The translations under genes were made by a program, and so were the position numbers. This document shows, in pieces, positions 5,867 through 5,902 of a stretch of 5,902 bases of DNA (position 1 is its first letter; the number at the start of each line of letters is the position of its first letter). The DNA comes from JAJPJX01 sp964568355. Its GTDB lineage: Bacteria; Acidobacteriota; Terriglobia; Bryobacterales; Bryobacteraceae. The notes under the pieces were generated by a model, which was given only the letters and a program-made list of their open reading frames with translations, made no database searches and had not been told where the DNA came from. The DNA lies in contig CAZMRK010000306.1 in NCBI GenBank assembly GCA_964568355.1, positions 1 through 5,902 on the forward strand, written 5' to 3'.

Positions 5867-5902
5867 AGTTATTCAGTCTACCTCGCCGATGGAAAAAGCG
5901 GG

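Overview
The window reads as a GC-rich (roughly 60%) bacterial chromosome, most likely Acidobacteriota and probably close to the Solibacter/Bryobacter group. The basis is gene content only: a stand-alone degenerate receiver protein, a small exported protein of a type I associate with acidobacteria, a LytS/LytTR pair with a long membrane/GAF sensor, and a CysA-like rhodanese. No rRNA, tRNA, mobile element or CRISPR was seen. No gap between genes exceeds about 240 bases.

Left part (1-1019): the window opens on the last 39 codons of an AMP-forming acyl-CoA synthetase (+). Convergent to it is a 202-residue exported protein that looks like a small outer-membrane beta-barrel (788-180, minus). A 231-base divergent region follows (789-1019). 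It holds two near-identical 11-base direct repeats exactly 20 bases apart and a plausible sigma70-type promoter for the rightward operon.

Central part (1020-4079): three tightly packed + strand genes form one operon. They are a 159-residue exported protein of unknown function, a 620-residue multi-pass membrane histidine kinase of the LytS/YehU class, and a 250-residue receiver-LytTR response regulator. The first junction is an ATGA overlap and the second is an overlap of about 30 bases, so production is probably translationally coupled. The arrangement suggests a signalling unit in which the exported protein might feed or tune the sensor; that role is inference.

Right part (4080-5902): everything is on the minus strand. 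A two-gene unit comes first in transcription order: a two-domain thiosulfate sulfurtransferase (CysA/SseA-like rhodanese with intact CRIGERS active loop), then, 4 bases later, a 73-residue protein whose predicted layout resembles a dsRNA-binding-like fold. A strong 11-bp hairpin lies just after it. Further downstream is a stand-alone 137-residue receiver-like protein with Glu at the phospho-acceptor position and no acidic pair, convergent with the LytTR regulator. This suggests a phosphorylation-independent regulator beside a canonical two-component system.

The most notable points are the exported-protein/LytS/LytTR operon, the neighbouring degenerate receiver, the rhodanese/dsRBD-like pair, and the paired repeats in the divergent promoter region. 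None proves a new system from sequence alone.
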